Under the pieces are notes generated by a model that was given only the letters and a program-made list of their open reading frames with translations, did no database searches and was not told the origin of the DNA. Of a DNA stretch of 64,000 nt, positions 44,004 through 53,786 are shown piece by piece. The position numbers and the translations under genes are program-made. The DNA is taken from the NCBI GenBank assembly GCA_036752905.1, contig DAIORT010000009.1, positions 16,954 through 80,953 on the forward strand, read 5' to 3'. The stretch comes from UBA4877 sp002399345. GTDB taxonomy: Bacteria > Bacillota > Thermoanaerobacteria > Thermoanaerobacterales > UBA4877. The stretch's first letter is position 1; each line of letters opens with the position of its first letter.

Positions 44004-45452
44004 TTATCTAACCTCCGGTCTTAGTTTTCCTGTAATCTCCTGAATCATATATGTACCCTTAAGCAGTGTCTTTTCTTCAAACGGCCGCCCTATTATCTGC
44101 AGTCCTACAGGAAGACCGCCGGCCAGGCCGCACGGCACAGATATCGAAGGCAAGCCCGCGATGTTTATCGGCACAGTAAGTATATCCGCAAGATACATCT
44201 CCAGCGGATCCGACTTCTCACCGAAACCGAATGCCGTTGTCGGTGCCGTGGGAGACATAAGCACATCATATTTCTCAAAGGCCTTGTCAAAATCATTCTT
44301 TATCAAAGTTCTCACCTCAAGAGCCTTTTTATAATAAGCATCATAGTAACCCGAGCTCAAAACAAACGTGCCCAGCATTATTCTCCTTTTAACCTCTTTT
44401 CCGAAACCTTCACTCCTCGAACATGCATACAGGTCAATCAGATCTTCATACTTCTCCGCCCTGTGCCCATACCTTATACCATCATATCTGGCCAGGTTGG
44501 AGCTCGCCTCTGCAGACGAGATTATATAATAAGCAGCCAGCGCATATTCACTGTACGGCAGGCTCATCTCCTCTACTTCAGCACCCCGCTCTTCAAGCTG
44601 CTTTACCGCCGCATATATAGAATCCTTTACCTCGCTATTTACACCTTCGCCAAAATACTCTTTAGGAAGACCTATCTTAAGTCCCCTTACTCCACCTTTT
44701 ATATCATCCGGATCATAAACCTCTTTTCCCGGAGCAGAAGTAAAGTCATGATCATCATGGCCGGATATGGCATTCATAATAAGAGCAATATCCTGGGCGT
44801 TCCTCCCAAAAGTGCCAATCTGATCAAGGGAAGAGGCAAAGGCCACCAGTCCGTAGCGGGAAATACGCCCATATGTAGGCTTTAATCCTACGGCCCCACA
44901 AAATGATGCAGGCTGCCTTATAGACCCACCTGTATCCGAACCCAATGCCGCAGGCACCTCATATGCAGCCACACTGGCTGCCGATCCTCCGCTGGAACCG
45001 CCCGGCACTTTTCCATAATCCCATGGATTTACCGTTTTCTTAAATGCGGAGTTCTCCGTAGACGATCCCATTGCAAACTCATCCATGTTTGTCTTGCCCA
45101 CTATTACCGCACCAGCCTCCTTCAGTCTTTCTACAACCGTTGCGTCATAAGGCGGAATAAAATTCTCCAGCATCCTGGATGCGCATGTTGTTTTTGTCCC
45201 TTTAGTACAAATGTTATCCTTTATTGCCACCGGAATACCAAGAAGAGGCTTGTCGCTGCCTTCTTTTCTTTCCTTATCCGCCTTATCGGCTGCTTTGAGT
45301 GCACCCTCCCTGTCGATGTATAAAAAAGCCCCTATATCTTTATCTTTTTCCTCTATATGATCAATCAAACTTTTTGTAAGCATGACCGAGCTGATTTCAC
45401 CCTTCTTCAGCATTGCGATAAGCTCATTCATGCCATATTCGTATAGCTCCAT
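44004..45452 (-). CDS. gatA: Asp/Glu-tRNA(Asn/Gln) amidotransferase subunit A
   Basis: GatA is the amidase subunit that releases ammonia from glutamine. The 482-residue product has the amidase-signature triad at positions expected from family members: Lys78 (VAIKDN), the Ser in GGSSGGSAAS (about 153-154) and Ser177 (SDTGGSIRQ). It lies between gatC (12-base gap) and gatB (abutting). The length is normal. Confidence 0.97.
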   Translation of the reverse strand: MELYEYGMNELIAMLKKGEISSVMLTKSLIDHIEEKDKDIGAFLYIDREGALKAADKADKERKEGSDKPLLGIPVAIKDNICTKGTKTTCASRMLENFIPPYDATVVERLKEAGAVIVGKTNMDEFAMGSSTENSAFKKTVNPWDYGKVPGGSSGGSAASVAAYEVPAALGSDTGGSIRQPASFCGAVGLKPTYGRISRYGLVAFASSLDQIGTFGRNAQDIALIMNAISGHDDHDFTSAPGKEVYDPDDIKGGVRGLKIGLPKEYFGEGVNSEVKDSIYAAVKQLEERGAEVEEMSLPYSEYALAAYYIISSAEASSNLARYDGIRYGHRAEKYEDLIDLYACSRSEGFGKEVKRRIMLGTFVLSSGYYDAYYKKALEVRTLIKNDFDKAFEKYDVLMSPTAPTTAFGFGEKSDPLEMYLADILTVPINIAGLPSISVPCGLAGGLPVGLQIIGRPFEEKTLLKGTYMIQEITGKLRPEVR

Positions 45453-45464
45453 TTTATTTCTCCC

Positions 45465-45752
45465 TTATTCAAAGATTTTTGGTACTACAAAAAAGCCATC
45501 TTGTTTATGCTCAGTATTGGCCAAAACAACTTTCCTGTTCATTGAAGACTTTACCATGTCCTCCCTAAAAACATTTTTCAAGGGTAGTACATGGGCCGTC
45601 TGTGCAACATTACTGGTATCCAGCTCCCGCAGTTTTGCCACATAACCAACAATCTGGCTGAGATCTCCCCTCAAATCCATGACTTCCTGCTCATCCAGAT
45701 TAAGCCTGGCCAATTTTGCCACATAATCCACTGTCTTATCGTCAATATCCAT
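45465..45752 (-). CDS. gatC: Asp/Glu-tRNA(Asn/Gln) amidotransferase subunit C
   Basis: A 95-residue helical protein that stabilises the GatA-GatB contact. It has the conserved VDYVAKLARLNLDEQE (about residues 8-23) and AQTAHVLPLKNVFREDMV. It leads gatCAB, with ligA 34 bases upstream. The ATG follows GGAGGGG. Confidence 0.95.
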   Translation of the reverse strand: MDIDDKTVDYVAKLARLNLDEQEVMDLRGDLSQIVGYVAKLRELDTSNVAQTAHVLPLKNVFREDMVKSSMNRKVVLANTEHKQDGFFVVPKIFE

Positions 45753-45786
45753 TAAATCCCCTCCATGTTATAAAAATAATCCGCTT

Positions 45787-47772
45787 TTATTTCCCTAACA
45801 ATTTAGCGAACCGTTCCTCATCAAGAACAGTAACCCCCAGCCCGGTAGCCTTGTCCAACTTGGAACCCGGGTTCTTACCGCAAACCAAAAAATCAGTTTT
45901 GCTGCTTACACTACCCGTAACCTTTCCTCCCAGCTGCTCAATACTTTGGACAGCCTCAGTTCGGGTAAACCCATCCAGTGTTCCCGTTATAACAAAGGTC
46001 TTCCCTAAAAGTGATGTGCCGTACTTCTCATCTGCTTTCTTCGTGTTTACTCCCGCGGCAATCATCCTGTCAATGATGGCTATATTCTGCTTTTCTGAAA
46101 AGAAATCAACGACACTCTCCGCTATCTTAGGTCCAATCTCTGGTATTTCGGTTAATTCATCCAGCCTTGCCTCCTTGAGATTTTTTATATCACCAAATTT
46201 ATCGGCAAGGATACCTGAGGCTTTGCTTCCAACCAGCCTGATACCCAAACCGTCTATAAATTTGTCCAGACTTCTGCCCTTGCTCTTTTCTATGGCATTC
46301 ATCAGATTATCGGCGGATTTTTTACCCATCCTCTCCAAAGAGAGTATATCTTTATATTCTATATAATAAATATCCGAGATGTTTTTTACAAGTCCTTTAT
46401 CAACAAGCTGGGCAATAACGGCCGGGCCCATACCGTCTATATCCATTGCTCCTTTGGATGCAAAATGCTCAAGCTGCCTCTTTATCTGGGCCGGGCAATT
46501 AAGGCCGGTGCATCTTGTGACGGCCTCTCCGGGAAGCCTAACCGCCTTGGCCCCGCATTCCGGGCAGCTGTCCGGCATGACAAACTCCTTTTCTTCCCCG
46601 GTTCTCTCCCCTTTTATGGACTCTACCACCTCGGGAATTATTTCACCCGCCTTTTGTATGTATACCATGTCCCCAATCCTGATGTCTTTTTGCTTTATAT
46701 AGTCCTCATTATGCAAGGTCGCCCGACCAATGGTAGAACCGGATAATTTTACCGGCTCTAATACCGCCGCAGGGGTGATAGCTCCCGTTCTGCCTACCTG
46801 AACGATTATATCCTTTACCTTGGTCTTAGCCCTTACAGCCGGATACTTATAGGCGATCGCCCAGCGATAAGCCTTGGATGTGGCGCCAAGCAATTGCCGC
46901 TGGGCCAGACCGTTAACCTTGATCACCAGTCCGTCAACGGGAAAGTCCAGTTTGTCTTTCTTGGACTGCCAAGTATGCACCTGCCCAATGGCCTTTTCAA
47001 TATCATCACATTCCATATAACCGGGGATAACCTTAAAACCCATGTCTTTCATAAACTTCAGCGTTTGGATATGCGTATCAAATTTCATACCTTCAATACG
47101 CTGGAGATTGAAAACCAGTATATCCAAATTCCGCTTGGATGCCACCTTGGAGTCAAGCTGCCTTAAAGACCCTGCGGCCGCATTCCTGGGGTTTGCAAAA
47201 AGAGTCTCGCCATTTAGCTCTCTCGCTTCATTAAGCTTAAGAAAACTCCTTTTTGGCATGTAGACCTCGCCGCGCACCTCCATTGAAACAGGCTTCTTAA
47301 GTCTCAACGGAATGGACCTTATCGTTTTAAGATTAGCGGTAACATCCTCGCCTACAAATCCATTTCCTCTTGTAGCACCCTGGACAAACAGCCCGTTTTC
47401 ATATCTCAAGGCACAAGAAAGACCGTCTATCTTAAGCTCCACCACATAATTCACATCCCCGACTTCTTTTCTCACCCGCCTGTCAAATTCCCGAAGTTCC
47501 ATTTCATCAAAAACATCGTCTAAACTTAAGAGCGGGATATTATGTGTATACTCCTCAAAACCCTCGAGCATCTCACCTCCCACCCTCTGCGTGGGAGAAT
47601 CAGGTGTGACAAGCTCGGGAAATTGTGACTCCAGATCTATAAGCTGCCTCATGAGTTTGTCATATTCCTCATCGGTTATACCCGGGTTATCCAAAACATA
47701 GTAGAGATAGTTCTGGTGGTTTAGAAAATCTCTGAGCTTATTTATTTTTTCGGATGCCTCATTTTTATCCAT
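45787..47772 (-). CDS. ligA: NAD-dependent DNA ligase LigA
   Basis: LigA seals nicks during replication and repair using NAD+. The 661-residue product has an N-terminal Ia domain, the adenylation motif VELKIDG with the active Lys, and OB-fold, zinc finger (CPEC and CTGLNCPAQ), helix-hairpin-helix and C-terminal BRCT domains. The ATG at 47772 follows GAGGAGGGTGA. The gene overlaps the pcrA stop by eight bases, the common Firmicutes pcrA-ligA arrangement. Confidence 0.97.
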   Translation of the reverse strand: MDKNEASEKINKLRDFLNHQNYLYYVLDNPGITDEEYDKLMRQLIDLESQFPELVTPDSPTQRVGGEMLEGFEEYTHNIPLLSLDDVFDEMELREFDRRVRKEVGDVNYVVELKIDGLSCALRYENGLFVQGATRGNGFVGEDVTANLKTIRSIPLRLKKPVSMEVRGEVYMPKRSFLKLNEARELNGETLFANPRNAAAGSLRQLDSKVASKRNLDILVFNLQRIEGMKFDTHIQTLKFMKDMGFKVIPGYMECDDIEKAIGQVHTWQSKKDKLDFPVDGLVIKVNGLAQRQLLGATSKAYRWAIAYKYPAVRAKTKVKDIIVQVGRTGAITPAAVLEPVKLSGSTIGRATLHNEDYIKQKDIRIGDMVYIQKAGEIIPEVVESIKGERTGEEKEFVMPDSCPECGAKAVRLPGEAVTRCTGLNCPAQIKRQLEHFASKGAMDIDGMGPAVIAQLVDKGLVKNISDIYYIEYKDILSLERMGKKSADNLMNAIEKSKGRSLDKFIDGLGIRLVGSKASGILADKFGDIKNLKEARLDELTEIPEIGPKIAESVVDFFSEKQNIAIIDRMIAAGVNTKKADEKYGTSLLGKTFVITGTLDGFTRTEAVQSIEQLGGKVTGSVSSKTDFLVCGKNPGSKLDKATGLGVTVLDEERFAKLLGK

Positions 47773-49909
47773 TTTCACCCTCCTCAATCTTTAAAGGAGC
47801 AATATTAGCAGATAATTTTTTTAAACCGACACTGTTAAATACTATGGAAAGTTCTCGGTCATTGCCCATATCCTTTACCTGAACGATCATACCCGAACCC
47901 CACATACGATGCAGCACCTTCATACCCACACGATAATCACCCTTTGGCTTAGGCTTCGTTTCTTCTCTTTTTGCGCGGAGATCACTCTTGTCATAAACCT
48001 TATGTTGAGGTGCAATCCCTATCTCCTTAATAAACCGCGACGGGACGTTTACCACAACCCTGCCGTATGTATTTCTTGCCCGGGCATAGGTTACATACAG
48101 TATTGATTTTGCTCTAGTAATACCAACATAGCAAAGCCTCCGCTCCTCCTCCATACCGGCTGGATCATCCAGTGCCTTGGATATGGGAAAAAGCCCGTCT
48201 TCCATCCCTACAAGAAAAACCACGGGAAATTCCAGACCCTTTGCGGAATGAACCGTCATCATTACTATTCCCTGACCTTGCTCTAATGAATCAATATCGG
48301 ACACCAATGCAATATTTGTTAAAAAATCCTCCAAAGCAAGGTCGGGGTTGTCTTTTTCAAACTCCTTGGCCGCGTTCACCAGTTCGCCCAGGTTATCCAT
48401 TCTTGCCTCCGCCTCCGGCGTACCGGCATTTTTGAGTGCATCCGAATACCCAGTTTTATCCAGTACCTGCTCTATCAATGAAGATATGGACATATCATCT
48501 TTAAATCCTATCAGTTGGTCCATAATTTCTGTAAACGAAGTAACGTTTTTTATCTGCCTTTTGGAAAGAGAGGCTGCATCTGCATCCTTAGAGGCTTCAT
48601 AAAGGCTTATACCTTTCGTTCTGGCAAACCGCGTAATCTCGTCTATGGTCTTGTCACCTATTCCCCGCGTAGGTTCATTAACGATTCTCAAAAAACTAAT
48701 TTCATCCGAGGGATCCTGTATCAGCCTCAAATACGATAAAATATCCTTGATTTCTTTTCTCTCATAAAACCTGAGTCCTCCGACCACCCTGTATGATATC
48801 TGGTCCTGGGCCAGTTCTTCCTCCATCACCCTGGACTGGGCATTGGTCCTGTACAAAATAGCCATATCTGATAAAGAAAATCCTTTATCCACGAGACTTA
48901 CGATCTCGGAAACAACATACCTGGCCTCCATACGGTCATCATCCGCCTCGAAAAGAGCAATATCCGCTCCGTCCTTGATGTTCGTCCATAGTTTTTTACC
49001 CTTCCTGCCTTTATTATGAACAATAAGATTATTGGCAGCGTCCAATATGTTTTGTGTAGATCTGTAATTTTGTTCAAGCTTTATTATTTTTGCATTGGGC
49101 AGGTCTTTCTCAAAATCCAATATATTCCTGATATCCGCGCCCCTGAATCCGTATATACTCTGGTCGTCATCACCAACCACACAAATATTCCCATGTCTCT
49201 TGGACAGAATCTTAATGAGTTCATACTGAGCGTGATTTGTATCCTGATACTCATCAACCATTATGTACTTAAACTTTTTTTGATACTGCGCTAGAAAATC
49301 CTCATTATTTTTGAATAAATCAACTGCCTTCATTATCAAATCATCAAAATCCATGGCACTTAAATCTCTCAGCCGTTTCTGATATTCCTTGTATATAGCG
49401 GCTGTCTTTCTCCCGCGAAAATCAGAACTCATTTCCTTCTCAAACCTATTAGGGAAAATAAGCTTGTCCTTCGCCCGGGATATTGCACGAAGCATTGCCT
49501 TTGGATCATAGTATTTTGGATCAAGGTTTAAATCCTTAAGACAAGATTTAATAAGTGCAATAGAGTCAGATGTGTCATAAATAATAAAACTACTCTTATA
49601 TCCGATTCTGTCTGCTCCGTCACGCAGTATCCTCACACATGCCGCATGAAATGTTGAAATCCACATATTCCGTGCCGGCATGTCCAACTGTCTCTCCACC
49701 CTGTCTTTCATCTCATTGGCAGCCTTGTTGGTAAAAGTTATAGCCAAAATATTATATGGCGAAACATTTTTTTCTCTAATGAGGTAAGCTATCCTGTTAG
49801 TCAAAACCCGTGTTTTTCCGCTTCCCGCTCCCGCAATAATTAAAAGAGGACCCTCCGTGGTTGTGACCGCCTCTCTCTGAGGGCCGTTTAATCCTTCCAA
49901 AATATTCAT
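47765..49909 (-). CDS. pcrA: ATP-dependent DNA helicase PcrA (UvrD family)
   Basis: A 3'-5' superfamily 1 helicase for repair and replication restart. The 714-residue product shows motif Q (LEGLNGPQREAV), Walker A IIAGAGSGKT, motif II VDEYQDTN, motif III GDDDQSIYGFRGA, motif VI VGITRAKSILYVTYA and a C-terminal RNA-polymerase-interaction Tudor-like segment (DYRVGMKVLHRMWGSG). The ATG at 49909 follows GAGGTGAAGGAA. It is next to yerC, with a terminator hairpin in between. Confidence 0.96.
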   Translation of the reverse strand: MNILEGLNGPQREAVTTTEGPLLIIAGAGSGKTRVLTNRIAYLIREKNVSPYNILAITFTNKAANEMKDRVERQLDMPARNMWISTFHAACVRILRDGADRIGYKSSFIIYDTSDSIALIKSCLKDLNLDPKYYDPKAMLRAISRAKDKLIFPNRFEKEMSSDFRGRKTAAIYKEYQKRLRDLSAMDFDDLIMKAVDLFKNNEDFLAQYQKKFKYIMVDEYQDTNHAQYELIKILSKRHGNICVVGDDDQSIYGFRGADIRNILDFEKDLPNAKIIKLEQNYRSTQNILDAANNLIVHNKGRKGKKLWTNIKDGADIALFEADDDRMEARYVVSEIVSLVDKGFSLSDMAILYRTNAQSRVMEEELAQDQISYRVVGGLRFYERKEIKDILSYLRLIQDPSDEISFLRIVNEPTRGIGDKTIDEITRFARTKGISLYEASKDADAASLSKRQIKNVTSFTEIMDQLIGFKDDMSISSLIEQVLDKTGYSDALKNAGTPEAEARMDNLGELVNAAKEFEKDNPDLALEDFLTNIALVSDIDSLEQGQGIVMMTVHSAKGLEFPVVFLVGMEDGLFPISKALDDPAGMEEERRLCYVGITRAKSILYVTYARARNTYGRVVVNVPSRFIKEIGIAPQHKVYDKSDLRAKREETKPKPKGDYRVGMKVLHRMWGSGMIVQVKDMGNDRELSIVFNSVGLKKLSANIAPLKIEEGENG

Positions 49910-49923
49910 TTCCTTCACCTCAA

Positions 49924-49949
49924 CAAAAAACCTGAGGTTTCCCCCAGGT
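49924..49949 (-). terminator. Hairpin with T-run between yerC and pcrA
   Basis: On the minus strand ACCTGGGG, GAAA, CCTCAGGT is followed by TTTTTTG. It begins at the yerC stop codon and ends ahead of the pcrA ribosome site. Partial termination here would set pcrA-ligA-gatCAB expression below yerC, unless pcrA has its own promoter. Confidence 0.8.
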
Positions 49950-50248
49950 CAGCTTTTATTCTGCTCTAACCTGTCTAATATAATATTATAACCATCCGAG
50001 CCGTAATGCAAATACCTATTTACACGGCTTATGGTCGCCGTACTAGCCCCCGTCTTTTCAGCTATATCAGTATATGTTTTTTTCTGCCTGAGCATTTTCG
50101 CAACCTGAAGTCTACTCGCCATCTCTCTTATCTCATTTACGGTGCAGAGATCTTCAAAAAAAGTGTTACACTCATCTACATCTTTAAGCTCCAGTATAGC
50201 CTTAAACAGTCCATCTACATAGGTGTCCTTGAGTTTTGACTTATACAT
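49949..50248 (-). CDS. yerC: YerC/YecD-type TrpR-like DNA-binding protein
   Basis: A 99-residue helical protein of the YerC family, related to TrpR. The helix-turn-helix lies around residues 56-78 (KTYTDIAEKTGASTATISRV) and is followed by NRYLHYGSDGY. The family is found beside pcrA in Bacillus and Clostridia. Target genes are unknown. The ATG follows a GGAGG site. Confidence 0.88.
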   Translation of the reverse strand: MYKSKLKDTYVDGLFKAILELKDVDECNTFFEDLCTVNEIREMASRLQVAKMLRQKKTYTDIAEKTGASTATISRVNRYLHYGSDGYNIILDRLEQNKS

Positions 50249-50344
50249 GGATACCCTCCTCCTTGGTTGTATTATAAAGAAAATTCATTTAGACTTCAAT
50301 AGGATAAAGTAATATATTTAAAGAATAAACGGGATGCCAAGCCA

Positions 50345-51763
50345 TCAGGCCTCCTCCATCCCGCCTGTATCAGCAGTTTCCTCCTTTGGAAGTTTTTCTA
50401 TGGTAAATCCTGTATAACCATATATAACGGCAATAATGGGGTTAATCAGGTTAAAGAATGTAAAGGGCAGGTATGCTATAGGAGAAACACCTAGGGTCGT
50501 ATACAGATAAGCTCCGCAGGTGCTCCATGGTACCAGTGGGGCAGACAAGGTTCCGGCATCCTCCAGCGTCCGGGAAAGGTTCTTGGGATGCAGACCTCTT
50601 TTTTTGTATGAGTCCTTATACATCTTTCCGGGAATGACTATGGACATGTATTGCTCTGCCGTAACAATATTTGTAAGTATTGAACTTATCACCGTGGCTA
50701 ATATAAGGTCTCCGTCGCTCTTAACAAATTTAAGTATTTCCCCTGCAATCTTCTCCAAAAATCCGCCCTTATCCATAATTCCACCAAAAGCAAGGGCGCA
50801 CAACATGAGCGAGACTGTCCACATCATTTTATCCAGGCCGCCATTGCTTAAAAGTGAATCCACCATTTCCACGCCGGTAGCTGATTCATAACCATAATGC
50901 GCCGCGCTCAATATGTCTCCAAAACTTGAGCCTTGAAAAATTGCCGCAAATACTCCCCCCAAAACTGCTCCGCACATAAGTCCGGGCAGGGCAGGTACCT
51001 TAAGCGCAACCATGAGAATAACCACGACCGGAGGAATCAATAACAATAAATTAATATTAAAATTTTGAGACAGGGTTTGCGTAATAACTTTTAACTGACC
51101 GGCATTTAAAGATGTACCGGTAAATCTCATGCCGAGGATCGCATAACCTACCAGAGCTATGATAAGGCTCACACTGGTTGTATACATCATATGCCGTATA
51201 TGCTCAAACAGAGTATCCCCAGCCATGGCGGGAGCCAGATTGGTCGTATCCGACAACGGAGACATCTTATCTCCGAAATAAGCACCTGAAATTATGGCGC
51301 CAGCGGTCATTGGTGCGGGTATTCCCAATCCCGAGCCTATCCCTAAAAGCGCTATGCCCACGGTACCCGCCGTCCCCCATGACGAACCGGTAGCCAGAGA
51401 AACAATGCAGCACATAACACATGCCACCAGCAAAAATGCACGGGGAGATATAATCTTAAGCCCATAGTATATGATCGTGGGCACAACTCCGGACTGAATC
51501 CATGTACCTATAAGAATACCCACCACCATGAGGATGAGTATAGGCTGCAAAGCAGAAGTAATACCGGCTATCATGCTATCCTCTACATCCTTCCATGAGT
51601 ATCCCATTCTCATGCAAAAAACAGCCGCCACCATGATGCCTAGGACAATAGGTATCTGCGGGTCCAATTCATAAACTATAACCCCGACCATAAGAAAAAT
51701 CATGAGAGCTGCAATGGGAATTATAGCCTCCCATAAAGTTGGTTTTCTAAATGTTTTATCCAT
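50345..51763 (-). CDS. nhaC: NhaC-family Na+/H+ antiporter
   Basis: A 472-residue membrane protein with about twelve segments and NhaC-type motifs (GGIMDKGGFLEK, and the conserved SGAYFGDKMSPLSDTTNLAPA near residue 165). Members exchange protons for Na+ or, in some cases, amino acids. It lies 26 bases after hutH on the same strand, so a role in transport linked to histidine degradation is possible but unproven. The symbol reflects family membership rather than tested function. Confidence 0.85.
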   Translation of the reverse strand: MDKTFRKPTLWEAIIPIAALMIFLMVGVIVYELDPQIPIVLGIMVAAVFCMRMGYSWKDVEDSMIAGITSALQPILILMVVGILIGTWIQSGVVPTIIYYGLKIISPRAFLLVACVMCCIVSLATGSSWGTAGTVGIALLGIGSGLGIPAPMTAGAIISGAYFGDKMSPLSDTTNLAPAMAGDTLFEHIRHMMYTTSVSLIIALVGYAILGMRFTGTSLNAGQLKVITQTLSQNFNINLLLLIPPVVVILMVALKVPALPGLMCGAVLGGVFAAIFQGSSFGDILSAAHYGYESATGVEMVDSLLSNGGLDKMMWTVSLMLCALAFGGIMDKGGFLEKIAGEILKFVKSDGDLILATVISSILTNIVTAEQYMSIVIPGKMYKDSYKKRGLHPKNLSRTLEDAGTLSAPLVPWSTCGAYLYTTLGVSPIAYLPFTFFNLINPIIAVIYGYTGFTIEKLPKEETADTGGMEEA

Positions 51764-51789
51764 AAACTTTCCCCCATTTAATGGTTTTT

Positions 51790-53322
51790 TTAACTCAAAT
51801 CTAACGTACCTATTTTATTTTCGACCGCTTTTATTATTTCTCCACTTTCAATAAGCTGGGCACTGCTGTCTATATAGCCCTGCATACACTCGTCCTTTTC
51901 GACAAAGGGAACAATCGAGCGTAAACAATCGTACGCTACCTTTGTTCCTTTACCTACTGCCTCATCCCTCATATCTATGGCCTGGCATGAAGTCAAAAGC
52001 TCTATAGCAATAACAAAGAGGGCATTATTTAATATCTCGCTCGCCTTACGGGCGGCTATGGTACCCATACTCACATGGTCTTCCTGATTGGCCGAGGACG
52101 GTATGGAATCCACACTGGCCGGATGTGTGAGCACCTTATTTTCTGAAACCAAAGACGCTGCCGTATACTGTGGTATCATAAAGCCGGAGTTAAGTCCCCC
52201 ATCCCTTGTCAAGAAACTTGGAAGCCCATTATTAAGGTTGCTGTCTATAAGCTTGGCCGTACGTCTTTCTGAGATGTCCGCCAGCTCTGAGAGCGCAATG
52301 CCCAGAAAATCCATTGCCAGGGCCATGGGCTGGCCGTGAAAGTTTCCACCGGATATGACAAGGTCGTCATCGGGAAAAATAAGCGGGTTATCCGTAACTG
52401 AATTTAATTCAGTATCTATCACACTTTTTACATAACAAACCGCATCTTTAGAGGCACCGTGTACCTGCGGCATACATCTTATGGTATAGGAATCCTGCAC
52501 ACGCTTCTCCCCCTGATCTGTAATAAGACCACTTCCCTCTATAAGCCGGTTTATATTCCCGGCAGTTGCCAGTTGACCAGGGTGAGGGCGCAACATCTGG
52601 ACCCTCTCGTCAAAGGCCTGCCGTATCCCCATTAAAGCTTCCATTGAAAGAGCTCCGGCTATATCGGCTGCCTTTATGAGATTTACTGCCTTGTATACTG
52701 TTAATGCACCTATAGCCGTCATCACCGGGGTTCCATTGATAAGGGCCAGGCCTTCCTTGGAATCCAGTTTCACGGGGGTGATGCCTGCCTTGCCCATCGC
52801 ATCCTTCCCCTGCATGCGCTTTTCCTTATAACAGGCTTCCCCCTCTCCTATAAGGACTAGGGCCATATGCGCCAGCGGTGCGAGATCTCCGCTTGCTCCC
52901 AGAGAACCTTTGGATGGTATGACCGGAATGACATCCTTATTAAGCATCTCGATAAGCGTATTAAGCGTACTTTCTTTAATCCCGGAATAACCCTTGGCCA
53001 GGGCATTTACCCTGAGCAGCATAACGGCCCGGGCGGTTTCAATGGAAAGAGGCCGGCCTACCCCGCAGGCATGGCTCCTTATCAGATTGTGCTGCAGCTG
53101 CGCGGTTTCACCCTTGGATATCATCACATCGGCAAACTTACCGAAACCTGTTGTAATGCCATACTCCACCCTACCGCTGTTTACATATGTTTCCACCAGA
53201 TTGCGGGACCTACCCACTTGCCTGCTTACCTCTGCAGCCAGGCCTACTTTCCTGCCGCCGGTAGAAACCTCGTAAACATCTTTGATTGTAAGGCTATTGC
53301 CGTCAATCAATAAATCGGTCAA
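51790..53322 (-). CDS. hutH: Histidine ammonia-lyase
   Basis: HutH deaminates L-histidine to trans-urocanate. The 510-residue product has the MIO-forming Ala143-Ser144-Gly145 in GASGDLAPL, YGITTGFGKFAD (about 54-65), SHACGVGR and QEDHVSMG. The start is TTG at 53322, preceded by AGGAGGG. It is in an operon with an NhaC antiporter but without hutU, hutI or hutG in this window. A tyrosine or aminomutase specificity cannot be fully excluded from sequence alone. Confidence 0.9.
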   Translation of the reverse strand: MTDLLIDGNSLTIKDVYEVSTGGRKVGLAAEVSRQVGRSRNLVETYVNSGRVEYGITTGFGKFADVMISKGETAQLQHNLIRSHACGVGRPLSIETARAVMLLRVNALAKGYSGIKESTLNTLIEMLNKDVIPVIPSKGSLGASGDLAPLAHMALVLIGEGEACYKEKRMQGKDAMGKAGITPVKLDSKEGLALINGTPVMTAIGALTVYKAVNLIKAADIAGALSMEALMGIRQAFDERVQMLRPHPGQLATAGNINRLIEGSGLITDQGEKRVQDSYTIRCMPQVHGASKDAVCYVKSVIDTELNSVTDNPLIFPDDDLVISGGNFHGQPMALAMDFLGIALSELADISERRTAKLIDSNLNNGLPSFLTRDGGLNSGFMIPQYTAASLVSENKVLTHPASVDSIPSSANQEDHVSMGTIAARKASEILNNALFVIAIELLTSCQAIDMRDEAVGKGTKVAYDCLRSIVPFVEKDECMQGYIDSSAQLIESGEIIKAVENKIGTLDLS

Positions 53323-53536
53323 TTTAACAACCCTCCTTGCATATTTAGTTTGTTTAATATATTCAATATAATATTTTAATATCCTTCTTTTGTATAAATT
53401 TTTATGTCCCCTCTTCGCCTGTAAACAAGCCGTTTAACTATATCACGGCAACTCATTATTGTGGTAATACATGAATATATACATTTATTATGCAGAAACA
53501 TACAGATGTACTTAAAAAGTTCACAATAAAAAGACC

Positions 53537-53565
53537 TTGACTTTCACAGGAAAATAAAATATACT
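53537..53565 (+). promoter_or_regulatory. Sigma-A promoter of metNIQ
   Basis: TTGACT (53537-53542), 17 bases, then TATACT (53560-53565), ending 45 bases ahead of the SAM-I aptamer. Confidence 0.85.
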
Positions 53566-53610
53566 ATAAAGCAATATTTATCAATTATAAACAAAAATTA
53601 ATAACAAGCA

Positions 53611-53718
53611 CTCTTATCAAGAGAGGTGGAGGGACTGGCCCTATGAAACCCGGCAACCGGCATATATTTATATATGCGTTGGTGCCAACTCCTGCAGCAA
53701 AATGTTGAGAGATGAGAG
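53611..53718 (+). promoter_or_regulatory. SAM-I riboswitch (S-box)
   Basis: The plus strand carries the S-box core: TTATCAAGAGAGGTGGAGGG, ACTGGCCC, GATGAAACCCGGCAACC-type sequence (here CTATGAAACCCGGCAACC), and the GGTGCCAA/TCCTGCAG segment. Stem P1 pairs CTCTTATC (53611-53618) with GATGAGAG (53711-53718). SAM binding stabilises P1 and allows the downstream terminator to form, shutting off the methionine importer when SAM is abundant. Confidence 0.95.
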
Positions 53719-53729
53719 AGGCTTTTTTT

Positions 53730-53771
53730 AAAAGACCTCTTTCATTTTTTGAAGGAGGTCTTTTACTTTTT
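53730..53771 (+). terminator. SAM-I riboswitch terminator
   Basis: AAAAGACCTC (53730-53739) pairs with GAGGTCTTTT (53755-53764) with a nested TTCA/TGAA extension, followed by ACTTTTT. Its 5' arm (CCTCTTTC) can instead pair with GAGAGAGG (53714-53721) of the aptamer, the alternative antiterminator. Confidence 0.88.
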
Positions 53772-53786
53772 GGAGGTGTGACTTTA

